DNA from: an uncultured Clostridia bacterium
GTDB lineage: Bacteria > Bacillota > Clostridia > Christensenellales > UBA1242
NCBI GenBank assembly: GCA_934771675.1
Contig: CAKVMF010000049.1
Location: forward strand, 1-6,758
Direction of reading: 5' to 3'
Length of the DNA stretch: 6,758 nucleotides
Part shown: piece after piece, positions 1 through 6,339 of the stretch
Position numbering within the stretch: position 1 is the stretch's first letter
Layout of the letters: each line of letters starts with the position of its first letter
The notes under the pieces: model-generated
What the model saw: only the letters and a program-made list of their open reading frames with translations
The model's database searches: none
Told to the model about the DNA's origin: nothing
Program-made: the position numbers and the translations under genes

Positions 1-977
1 ATATCATCTTTAACGAGATAGAACTTCTTTACAAAATCGTCAATATTTCCAAGTTCATAAATCATGCCATTTTCACCGTTTTTAATGATATCAACAGTCC
101 CTTTTGTGTCAGCCGAAATAACAATTTGCCCAGCATTCATAGCTTCAACAATATTGAATGGCAAGCCTTCGATTTTGCTTGAAGCCACATAAAAATTGGT
201 TTGCTTTAGCACTTTTTCAATATCTTTTGTGTAACCTAAAAAGTTAACGTTTTTGCTAATTCCAAGATCTTTTGCAAGAGCGATATATTCTTGTTTTTTT
301 CCACCTTCACCAACAAGGTTTAGTTTTGCAGAAACGCCGTCATCATCAAGTCTTTTGATAAAGCGAATAAGTTCGCCTTGGTTTTTTCTTCCTGAAAGTT
401 CACCAATAAAAGTGAAGGTGTAGCCATTTGAAAAATCATCCGAGTAAGCATCGCCATTTGTTCGTTTGCTTTGAATACCCATACCCTGAATGTTAAAAAC
501 ACTTTTTTTTGCAAGGCGATGAGATTTTGCATACTCATAGTCTTCACCATTCATTGTGATGATGTAATCCGTGACATTTCTAACATATTTTTCAGCTGTT
601 GAAAGCAAAGTCTTCTTCACAAAACCAGTTTTTTTGTCAAACAAATAGCCGTGAGCAATGTTTATAACAATCGGTTTCTTTTTGAGTTTTTTCACAGCCA
701 AGCGAACAAAAAAAGCTGCAAGTGAAGTATTTAAAAAAATCACGTCAAAATTTTCTTTTTTCAAAATTTTGTAGATTTCTTTTTTTGCTTTCAAATTTTT
801 GAGTGAAAACATCTTTTTGTGAAAGTCTATATCAAAGTCAAGTTCGTTTTTCCCGTCACCCTTTGCCATTGTGAAAACTTGATAGTTTTCTGGTTCTTGC
901 TTTAACGCATTAATATATGGCATATGGAAGTTTAAAATATGACTTATTGTTGATGCAACACACAAAATTTTCTTCAT
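1..977 (-). CDS. Family 4 glycosyltransferase (EpsD/CapM-like), C-terminus beyond window edge
   Basis: The first 325 residues are present; the C-terminus lies beyond the left edge. The protein looks like a GT-B fold, GT4 (retaining) glycosyltransferase that transfers a sugar from a nucleotide-sugar to a growing surface polysaccharide on the cytoplasmic membrane face. It starts MKKILCVASTISHILNFHMPY, the usual opening of the EpsD/CapM group. An acceptor-side block follows at about 85-120, including NIAHGYLF. The donor domain starts near 188 (FTFIGELSGRKNQ). The EX7E motif spans E270 to E278 (EGLPFNIVEAM), which places nucleotide-sugar binding there. There is no signal peptide. The start is fixed by TAGGGG at 983-988, six bases before ATG, and by a consensus promoter just upstream. 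The gene is divergent from a sugar-phosphate transferase, which supports an exopolysaccharide or capsule role. Donor and acceptor cannot be read from the sequence. The family assignment is firm and the EPS role is inferred. Confidence 0.92.
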   Translation of the reverse strand, partial: MKKILCVASTISHILNFHMPYINALKQEPENYQVFTMAKGDGKNELDFDIDFHKKMFSLKNLKAKKEIYKILKKENFDVIFLNTSLAAFFVRLAVKKLKKKPIVINIAHGYLFDKKTGFVKKTLLSTAEKYVRNVTDYIITMNGEDYEYAKSHRLAKKSVFNIQGMGIQSKRTNGDAYSDDFSNGYTFTFIGELSGRKNQGELIRFIKRLDDDGVSAKLNLVGEGGKKQEYIALAKDLGISKNVNFLGYTKDIEKVLKQTNFYVASSKIEGLPFNIVEAMNAGQIVISADTKGTVDIIKNGENGMIYELGNIDDFVKKFYLVKDD

Positions 978-1007
978 TTTCGCCCCTATCACGAATTTTT
1001 CATATAA

Positions 1008-1036
1008 AATATACCTTCATTTGCACTTTTTGTCAA
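1008..1036 (-). promoter_or_regulatory. Sigma-70-type promoter for the glycosyltransferase
   Basis: On the minus strand a perfect TTGACA (1031-1036) is followed by a 17-bp spacer and TATATT (1008-1013). Transcription would start near 1001, leaving a leader of about 24 nt before the ATG at 977. Both boxes and the spacing are close to consensus, so strong housekeeping-type expression is expected. Confidence 0.85.
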
Positions 1037-1068
1037 TAAAAGCACACCAAAAAAAGAATTATAAAACA

Positions 1069-1097
1069 TTGATTTTTATCTTTTTGTATTGTATAAT
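1069..1097 (+). promoter_or_regulatory. Sigma-70-type promoter for the sugar-phosphate transferase
   Basis: TTGATT (1069-1074), a 17-bp spacer and a perfect TATAAT (1092-1097) precede the gene at 1127. The predicted start is near 1104, with a leader of about 23 nt. A second TATAAT at 1101-1106 has no matching -35 box. The -35 boxes of the two divergent promoters are only 32 bp apart, so both could be controlled by one regulator. Confidence 0.82.
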
Positions 1098-1126
1098 CAT
1101 TATAATAAGAAGAATGTGGGTGCAAA

Positions 1127-2035
1127 ATGAAAACAAAGGAAATTTATAACAGTTTAAACATAACAAATTCGTTTTATGCAAACTTTATGAAGAGATTTTT
1201 AGACATCTCTATTTCTCTCACTGCAATAATAATTTTGTCAGCAGTTTTGATTTTGCTCTACCTTTTGACCTTGATATTCTTTGGCTACCCAGCAATCTAC
1301 AAACAAAAACGCCCAGGAAAAAATCACAAGGTTTTCAATATCTACAAGTTTCGTTCAATGAACAACAAAAAGGATAAAAATGGAAATCTTCTTCCTGATG
1401 AACAACGTGTAACAACCTTTGGAAAAATCATGCGTAAAACTTCGCTTGATGAACTCCCACAACTTTTCAATATTTTGAAAGGCGATATGAGTTTTGTTGG
1501 TCCAAGACCAAGACTTATCAAAGATATGGTTTTTTATGATAAAGACGTTTACAAATACTACCTTGTTCGCCCGGGTTTAACAGGTCCAACACAAGTTACT
1601 GGAAGAAACAGCAACACTTGGCAACAAGTTTTTGAAAAAGATATTGCTTATGACCAAAATATCACATTTTGGGGCGATATAAAAATATTCTTTTTAACAT
1701 TCAAATCCGTATTCTTTAGCACTGGTGAAACTCATTCAAATGCTGAAGAAGATAAGCCAATCATTCATGAATATTACTATGCAGACTATTGCTTACGCAC
1801 TGAAAAAGTCACCAAAGAGCAATACGATTATGGCATGAAACTTGCAGAATCTTTCAAGGTAAAACAAACAATTGAATTTCATGAAGAAGTTTTGAACAAA
1901 GAACTCTTTGATTCAATGGTCACAAAACAAAATTCTCCAGCCGCTGACACCGCAGCCGAAACCAACACCGCAGAATCAAACGCAACCGCTAACACCGCCA
2001 ACCCAGATACTGACCAGACCGAAATCACCGCTTAA
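1127..2035 (+). CDS. Undecaprenyl-phosphate sugar-1-phosphate transferase with extended C-terminal tail
   Basis: This is a 302-residue bacterial sugar transferase (monotopic phosphoglycosyl transferase, PglC/WcaJ catalytic domain). The family moves a sugar-1-phosphate from a UDP-sugar to undecaprenyl phosphate, the first membrane step of capsule, EPS or glycoprotein glycan synthesis. One membrane segment covers about 29-52. KQKRPGKNHKVFNIYKFRSM (59-78) and SLDELPQLFNILKGDMSFVGPRP (106-128) are family blocks, with D108-E109 as the expected catalytic dyad. RPGLTGPTQVTGRN is at 148-161. The core ends near 200. A further ~65 residues rich in Tyr, Lys and Glu follow, then a disordered-looking Ala/Thr/Asn tail (269-302). 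The membrane segment reads LSAVL where PglC-type proteins usually have Ser-Pro. The ribosome site before the ATG is weak (only GTGGG), but no other start fits better. The sugar cannot be deduced. Confidence 0.93.
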   Translation: MKTKEIYNSLNITNSFYANFMKRFLDISISLTAIIILSAVLILLYLLTLIFFGYPAIYKQKRPGKNHKVFNIYKFRSMNNKKDKNGNLLPDEQRVTTFGKIMRKTSLDELPQLFNILKGDMSFVGPRPRLIKDMVFYDKDVYKYYLVRPGLTGPTQVTGRNSNTWQQVFEKDIAYDQNITFWGDIKIFFLTFKSVFFSTGETHSNAEEDKPIIHEYYYADYCLRTEKVTKEQYDYGMKLAESFKVKQTIEFHEEVLNKELFDSMVTKQNSPAADTAAETNTAESNATANTANPDTDQTEITA

Positions 2036-2065
2036 GTAATAAAATTTCAGGTGAAAAATCACAAC

Positions 2066-2094
2066 AAAAGCCAGAGCTATCTGCCCTGGCTTTT
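2066..2094. terminator. Intrinsic terminator after the sugar transferase, possibly bidirectional
   Basis: AAAAGCCAG (2066-2074) pairs with CTGGCTTTT (2086-2094) across an 11-nt loop, and the run of T continues to 2096. It sits 30 bp past the stop codon at 2035. Read on the minus strand, the same stem ends in CTTTTGTTGT, so it may also stop transcription from the convergent ABC gene. That use is less certain because the T-run is interrupted. Confidence 0.88.
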
Positions 2095-2132
2095 TTACTA
2101 CACTTTTTAATTATAAATAAGACATGGTTTAG

Positions 2133-2150
2133 TAATACGATACTGTATTA
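2133..2150. other. Short inverted repeat beside the direct repeats
   Basis: TAATAC and GTATTA flank a 6-nt spacer (GATACT) directly before the first repeat copy. It would form a weak 6-bp hairpin with no T-tract. It could be the edge of the repeat element or chance in AT-rich DNA. Confidence 0.4.
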
Positions 2151-2257
2151 AGCATGTCGCCCTGAGAAGACCATTAGGTCGACGTGGCAATCTATTCCAT
2201 ACAATTAGCATGTCATTGCGAGGAGAAACTTTGTTTTGACGTGGCAATCTATTCCAT
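2151..2257. repeat. Two tandem copies of a ~50-bp intergenic repeat
   Basis: Copy 1 is 2151-2200 (50 bp) and copy 2 is 2207-2257 (51 bp). Both begin AGCATGTC and end in the identical 20-mer GACGTGGCAATCTATTCCAT (2181-2200 and 2238-2257). The middles differ: copy 1 contains CCTGAGAAGACCATTAGGTC with a GACC-ATTA-GGTC hairpin (2169-2180); copy 2 contains ATTGCGAGGAG, whose ATTGC can pair with the downstream GCAAT. The ATTGCGAGGAG...CGTGGCAAT wording resembles a dispersed intergenic repeat I recall from many bacterial genomes, but I could not check this. The DNA is visibly less AT-rich than its flanks. It ends four bases before the stop codon of the ABC gene and would be transcribed into that gene's 3' untranslated region. 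Confidence 0.8.
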
Positions 2258-2261
2258 TTTT

Positions 2262-4877
2262 TCAAATTACTTTCCCCAAGCACTCGACTGGGGATATTTT
2301 GTTTATTCTCTTTATTGGAATAATGCAGGCAAGGATTGTTGTTACAATTGAAAGCAAAAATGAAATAAGAACGGAAACAAAACTCATTTGCAAAAATTTG
2401 ATACCCGCAAAAACACTTGCACTTAAAATTGAATTGATAACAGCAATGCCTACCGCCAAAAAGATTATTGAACTCAAAAAAGTTGTTAGTCCAACAAAAA
2501 TGCTTTCAATTCCAAAAATTGTTTCAACGTCAGAGCTTGTTGCACCCAGTGCTCGAAGTATGCCAATATCATGTTTTTTTGAATTTATGCTGAATGTTAT
2601 AACCAAAATTGAAACCAAAATTGAAACTGCAATAAACACAATTCCAAACAAAACAAACACAAATGAAAGCGTTTTTGCAGTCTGTTCAAAAGCGTAAACA
2701 CTTCCAGCAATTTCACTAAAAAGTCCAATACAATGCTGTGCTCTAGCATCAAAAACAACCGCCTTAAACTCATCAAAACTATCAAACTTTACCTTTAACA
2801 AATTATTTGTATTTCCAAGCAGAATATTATTTTTTATTGTTTCGGTTGGAGTGTAAACTTCAAAGCCGTCGCTCTGTTGCAACTGATAATCTTTGATAAC
2901 CACACCCACAATTTTTTTGCCGTTAAGCTCAAGCAATCTGCTGTCATTTTTCGACAAAATTTGCACATTTATCTTTTCACCCATATGCAAAAATTCATAG
3001 TCGCAAACCTTTTCGCCGCTCTCATTAAAGTGCATATAAGGCGTAAGCCCTTCAAACGAAATTTCATTTCCAAAAAGATAATTATATAGCTTAAGGTTAA
3101 CCAAAACTTCATCATCGTTAATAGTTATATCTTTGCTTTTTTGTAATGGTTCACCTTCACTTAAAACTGTGTCATAATCAAAAGCCGCTTGGTCAACAAT
3201 ATCCAAAATATCAAGTGAAAATTCATTTTTGCTGTCGCTGATTTTTATCTTTCTTAAATTTGAAGAAACAAAATTTAAAGTTGTTTTGTCGGTTGTGTTC
3301 TTGATATAGTTTTCGGTGCAAAAAAATGGAATATATTCGGTTTGTCTTTTTTGTCTTGCCACTTCATAGTAAGCTTCAAACGAACGATAGCCGTGATAGT
3401 CGTCAGTTTTTAATTCAAAATTTTCGTCAAAATATTCCCTGTAATCTGTTTTGATGATGCCTGCAATTTTGAAAACTGAAATATAATCATTTGAAAACGA
3501 GTCATATCTCATGATGCTTTTGCCTATCATATTCAAGTAGTCTGATATCTTTTCGCCGCCAAGTGTGTAACCATTTTTAAGAAGATAGTCCAAAACATAG
3601 TCAGTAACATAAATTGAATCATCGGTGATTTCATTTGCAACGTAAAACTCAATATCAAATTTTTCAAGCTCATTTTTTGAACGAATAATATAAAAAACAT
3701 TTTCCAAGTATTTATCAACTGCTGATGTGCTGACGCCAATATTAAAACCCCTTAAATAAGTCAAATTTTTAAACTTTGCGTTTTCAAAAAACGAATCATC
3801 AATTGAGATGTAAGAGTCATAAGAAACGGCAGAATTTTCACTAGATGAATAAATGCTCTGTGCCAAATACTTTTCACTATAATCATTTTTGAAAGTTTTT
3901 GTTAGAGTTTTTTCAGAGTTGTAACTCAAAAACAAAGCACTCAAACAAACTGAAAAACAAGTAAGCACACACAAAATTATTGAAATTATGCTTTTGCCCA
4001 AATGCCCACCAATATTTGAAAACGCCATTTTAAATTTCGTTTCAAAATTAAGGTTTTGGCTGAAATGATTTTTTCCAGTTATTTCTATCTTTTCTTGTTT
4101 AGATTCGGCTTTCTCTTTTGAACTTTGATTAATTTTTTCTGATTTTTTTAATTTTTTCTTGTTTTTTGCGGTATTTTTATCAGTTTTTTCATCAATATTG
4201 CAATCTTTTGCGTTTTTTGAAATTTTTATCGAAGTAACCTTTCCGTCTGCAAGAGTAATTGTTTGGTCAGCAAACTCCTTTGCACTCTTCTCATCATGCG
4301 AAACCACAATAACAAGCTTTGATTTAGAAATATCTTTAAGAAGCAAAAATATCTCTTTGCTGTTCGCCTTGTCCAAATTTCCTGTTGGTTCATCTGCCAA
4401 AATAAAGTCACTGGTTTTGATAAGCGCCCTTGCAATTGCAACTCTCTGTTTTTGTCCACCTGAAAGCTGATTTATTTTTTTGTTTTCATAGCCTTCAAGC
4501 CCAACCTTTTTCAAAACTTCTTTAACTTCGCCAGCATCAACCCTGCTCTGAAGTGAAAGCACAAGTTTCAAGTTTTGTTCAACATTCATAGAACCAATCA
4601 AGTTGAAGTCTTGAAACACAAATGCAACCGAGTTATTGCGATAATTGTCAAGAGTTTCAAACTCATCAATAGATTTTCCGTTAACAAAAATCTCGCCGCT
4701 CGTTTTTTTGTCGAGTCCGCCAAGCATATTTAAAAGTGTAGTTTTTCCTGAACCGCTCTTTCCAACAACAAAAATTAGACCAGTTTCAGGCAACGAAAAA
4801 CTAACATCGTTATTCGCAACAACGTCTTCAAAATTTGATGACTGATAAACTTTTTTCAAATTTTTAACTTCAATCAT
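2262..4877 (-). CDS. MacB-type ABC exporter, ATPase fused to FtsX-like permease
   Basis: This 871-residue protein carries both the ATPase and the permease. The N-terminal ATPase shows Walker A GKSGSGKT (39-46), Q-loop Q89, signature LSGGQ (138-142), Walker B FILADEP (158-164), D-loop NLD (167-169) and H194. A very Lys-rich, hydrophilic linker covers about 220-275. The first membrane helix is near 297-318, followed by a ~415-residue extracellular domain and three more helices (about 738-762, 791-815, 832-856). SKKHDIGILRALGATSSDV (767-785) and the final ISPVE are FtsX/MacB permease hallmarks. This is the type VII (mechanotransmission) layout; it would work as a homodimer coupling ATP use to events outside the membrane, such as peptide export or resistance. 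No MacA-like or TolC-like partner is present here, and the substrate is unknown. The start has GAGAG at 4886-4890, 8 bases upstream. I could not identify a convincing promoter in the 178-bp gap to tdk. Confidence 0.93.
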   Translation of the reverse strand: MIEVKNLKKVYQSSNFEDVVANNDVSFSLPETGLIFVVGKSGSGKTTLLNMLGGLDKKTSGEIFVNGKSIDEFETLDNYRNNSVAFVFQDFNLIGSMNVEQNLKLVLSLQSRVDAGEVKEVLKKVGLEGYENKKINQLSGGQKQRVAIARALIKTSDFILADEPTGNLDKANSKEIFLLLKDISKSKLVIVVSHDEKSAKEFADQTITLADGKVTSIKISKNAKDCNIDEKTDKNTAKNKKKLKKSEKINQSSKEKAESKQEKIEITGKNHFSQNLNFETKFKMAFSNIGGHLGKSIISIILCVLTCFSVCLSALFLSYNSEKTLTKTFKNDYSEKYLAQSIYSSSENSAVSYDSYISIDDSFFENAKFKNLTYLRGFNIGVSTSAVDKYLENVFYIIRSKNELEKFDIEFYVANEITDDSIYVTDYVLDYLLKNGYTLGGEKISDYLNMIGKSIMRYDSFSNDYISVFKIAGIIKTDYREYFDENFELKTDDYHGYRSFEAYYEVARQKRQTEYIPFFCTENYIKNTTDKTTLNFVSSNLRKIKISDSKNEFSLDILDIVDQAAFDYDTVLSEGEPLQKSKDITINDDEVLVNLKLYNYLFGNEISFEGLTPYMHFNESGEKVCDYEFLHMGEKINVQILSKNDSRLLELNGKKIVGVVIKDYQLQQSDGFEVYTPTETIKNNILLGNTNNLLKVKFDSFDEFKAVVFDARAQHCIGLFSEIAGSVYAFEQTAKTLSFVFVLFGIVFIAVSILVSILVITFSINSKKHDIGILRALGATSSDVETIFGIESIFVGLTTFLSSIIFLAVGIAVINSILSASVFAGIKFLQMSFVSVLISFLLSIVTTILACIIPIKRINKISPVECLGKVI

Positions 4878-5028
4878 AAATCAAACTCTCACTTTCATAA
4901 AAATTGATTTCCAATAACATTTTAACAAATCCTCTTCAAAAAGTCTATACAATCCCAAAATTAACTAAAAATCAAATTATGTATTGAACAATTTGAACAA
5001 AAATTTTGTAAGTAAAATTTTCAAAAAG

Positions 5029-5037
5029 TGCTATAAT
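5029..5037 (+). promoter_or_regulatory. Extended -10 promoter for tdk
   Basis: TGCTATAAT gives an extended -10 element with a perfect TATAAT at 5032-5037. There is no good -35 at standard spacing; the nearest candidate, TTGTAA at 5006-5011, would need a 20-bp spacer. Transcription would begin near 5044. This is almost on the ribosome site, so the mRNA would have a very short leader of about 12 nt. Confidence 0.65.
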
Positions 5038-5044
5038 ATTTTTA

Positions 5045-5050
5045 GTGGAG
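5045..5050 (+). promoter_or_regulatory. Ribosome binding site fixing the tdk start
   Basis: GTGGAG lies 5 bases before the ATG at 5056. The frame is open upstream to a TTG at 4984, but those extra 24 codons would span the promoter and do not match the family, so 5056 is the start. Confidence 0.85.
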
Positions 5051-5055
5051 ATATT

Positions 5056-5634
5056 ATGAAAAAGTTATATTTCAAATTTGGAGTTATGGGCAGCAGCAAA
5101 AGTGCACAAGTTTTGATGACTGCTTTCAATTACAATCAAAAAGGGTTCGATGTTTTGCTTATGAAACCTAGCATTGACACACGTGACAGCGACGGAACAA
5201 AAACAATAATTTCATCAAGAATCGGACTTTCAAGAGAGTGTGAAGTTTTTTCAAAAGATGAAAATCTTTATGATTTTGTGAAAGAAAGAGATGCAAAAGT
5301 TGTTATTGTTGACGAAGCACAATTTTGTTCAGCTTCACAAATTGACCAATTGAAAGCTTTGACACTTGAAGATATTGTTGTTATTTGCTATGGTCTTCTC
5401 ACAAACTTTAAAGGTGAACTTTTTGAAGGTAGCAAGCGTTTAGTTGAACTTTCAGAAAGTTTGATGGAAATCAAGTGCATATGCAAATGCGGTGCAAAAG
5501 CAACAAGAAACGCACGCATTGTTAACAAACGAGTTGTGACTAGCGGAAAGGAAATCTTGCTCGGCGGTGACGACAAGTATGAATCAATGTGTTATTCATG
5601 TTGGCTAAAATATCAAAATGAAGACATGGTTTGA
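5056..5634 (+). CDS. tdk: Thymidine kinase (TK1/type II family)
   Basis: Thymidine kinase phosphorylates thymidine to dTMP with ATP in the cytoplasm, salvaging thymidine for DNA synthesis. The product is 192 residues, normal for the bacterial TK1-like family. It opens MKKLYFKFGVMGSSKSAQ, where G9-S16 is the phosphate-binding loop; the residue before the lysine is Ser14 rather than the usual Gly. IVDEAQF (84-90) holds the Mg-binding Asp86 and the expected catalytic base Glu87. GLLTNFKGELFEGS (113-126) is a typical family block. CKCG (143-146) and CYSC (179-182) are the four expected structural zinc ligands, flanking the lasso loop that covers the thymidine. The gene ends in tandem stops, TGA then TAA. 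It stands alone, divergent from the ABC exporter and convergent with the Nudix gene. Confidence 0.95.
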   Translation: MKKLYFKFGVMGSSKSAQVLMTAFNYNQKGFDVLLMKPSIDTRDSDGTKTIISSRIGLSRECEVFSKDENLYDFVKERDAKVVIVDEAQFCSASQIDQLKALTLEDIVVICYGLLTNFKGELFEGSKRLVELSESLMEIKCICKCGAKATRNARIVNKRVVTSGKEILLGGDDKYESMCYSCWLKYQNEDMV

Positions 5635-5651
5635 TAAACTTTTTTATCAAA
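5630..5651 (+). other. Hairpin overlapping the tdk stop codon
   Basis: TTTGATAAA (5630-5638) and TTTATCAAA (5643-5651) form a perfect 9-bp stem with a 4-nt loop. It includes the tandem stop codons and has no T-tract, so it is not a terminator itself. It could protect the mRNA 3' end, or be chance in AT-rich sequence. Confidence 0.5.
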
Positions 5652-5711
5652 GCCTTAATTTATCTATCAAAAAAACATGGTTAAAAACTTTTCGCTTTAA
5701 ACTTTCAAAAT

Positions 5712-5742
5712 AAAAAGTCCAAACTAAATTTTTGGACTTTTT
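5712..5742. terminator. Bidirectional intrinsic terminator between tdk and the Nudix gene
   Basis: AAAAAGTCCAAA (5712-5723) and TTTGGACTTTTT (5731-5742) form a perfect 12-bp stem with a 7-nt loop. A-runs on one side and T-runs on the other give a usable T-tract in both directions. It lies 77 bp past the tdk stop and 75 bp past the Nudix stop, so it very probably serves both convergent genes. The remaining AT-rich DNA up to 5817 shows nothing further. Confidence 0.9.
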
Positions 5743-5817
5743 TATTTTGCCTTAATACCTTAAGCAAAATTCACTTTATTTTTATATTATATTAAATTTT
5801 TCGTTAATTTTTTTATT

Positions 5818-6339
5818 TTACATTACATTTTCTTTTTCTTCAGCAACTGCTGGGTTTGCTGCTGATTTAACAACGCTTATTTTGCGGACAGTGTCAGCTG
5901 GAGTTTCCCCATAAGAAATTGCTCCTTTAACTTTTTTGCCTTCCAAAACAAGTGGAAACCATGATGTGTCGTCAGGGAGCATTTTGTCATATGGAACATC
6001 TTTGATATTGAACCACTGTGGAATCATTTCACCAGTTTCCTTGATTTCGCCAACATATCCGCCACATGTGTAAATGTGGAGTTTGATGTCAACTCGCTCA
6101 CCCTTATACACAATGTTGATAAAGTCAATATTCCCAACTTTTTTGTAGTTTGTTGGAGTAACTCCAATTTCCTCTTGAGTTTCACGAACCATTGCTTCAT
6201 CAATTGTTTCACCGGGGTCTTGTTTTCCGCCAATACCATTAAAAGTCCCTGCGGCAAAACCACGTTTCTTTTCGCCTAGCAAAACTTTATCTCCTTGCAA
6301 AATTAGTGCAAGTGTTGAGTTTAAAATTCTTCTTGTCAT
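5818..6339 (-). CDS. Nudix hydrolase, MTH1-like (8-oxo-dGTP diphosphatase type)
   Basis: This 173-residue cytoplasmic hydrolase probably splits oxidised purine nucleoside triphosphates such as 8-oxo-dGTP to the monophosphate, keeping damaged bases out of DNA. The complete Nudix box GX5EX7REXXEEXG lies at residues 38-60, with metal-binding R52-E53 and E56-E57. The match to human-type MTH1 extends beyond the box: KKRGFAAGTFNGIGGK (24-39), and MLPDDTSWFPLVLEGKKVKG (120-139) against MTH1's [20 protein letters not shown]. The MTH1 base-contacting residues Asn33 and Asp119/Asp120 correspond to N34 and D123/D124, while MTH1 Trp117 is Leu121 here. A tail of ~18 residues (AANPAVAEEKEN) follows the fold. 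The ATG at 6339 is preferred over an in-frame TTG at 6351 because GGAGG (6345-6349) sits 5 bases before the ATG and overlaps the codon after the TTG. Substrate assignment is by resemblance only. Confidence 0.92.
   Translation of the reverse strand: MTRRILNSTLALILQGDKVLLGEKKRGFAAGTFNGIGGKQDPGETIDEAMVRETQEEIGVTPTNYKKVGNIDFINIVYKGERVDIKLHIYTCGGYVGEIKETGEMIPQWFNIKDVPYDKMLPDDTSWFPLVLEGKKVKGAISYGETPADTVRKISVVKSAANPAVAEEKENVM

Noticed and set aside
2181..2257. Two identical 20-mers separated by 37 bp, as in a minimal CRISPR array
   Set aside because: There are only two copies, the units also share their left ends, and no cas genes are present. They fit an intergenic repeat family better.
2236..2697. 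153-codon plus-strand ORF beginning in the repeat
   Set aside because: It is antisense to the membrane helices of the ABC exporter, has no ribosome site or recognisable family, and is a frame shadow.
4159..4470. 103-codon plus-strand ORF
   Set aside because: It is antisense to the ABC ATPase domain, whose motifs are intact, and is a shadow.
4878..5028. Possible minus-strand promoter for the ABC gene (TATAGA at 4944-4949 with TTGATT at 4970-4975)
   Set aside because: The 20-bp spacer is too long and the -10 is weak, so I do not annotate it; the rest of this gap shows nothing clear.
4984..5055. Upstream extension of tdk by 24 codons from a TTG
   Set aside because: It would read through the extended -10 promoter. 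The ATG at 5056 has its own ribosome site and matches the family N-terminus.
2119..5632. AAGACATGGTTT shared by the intergenic region near 2119 and the tdk 3' end near 5621
   Set aside because: One 12-base match is expected by chance in a window this size, and the flanks do not match.
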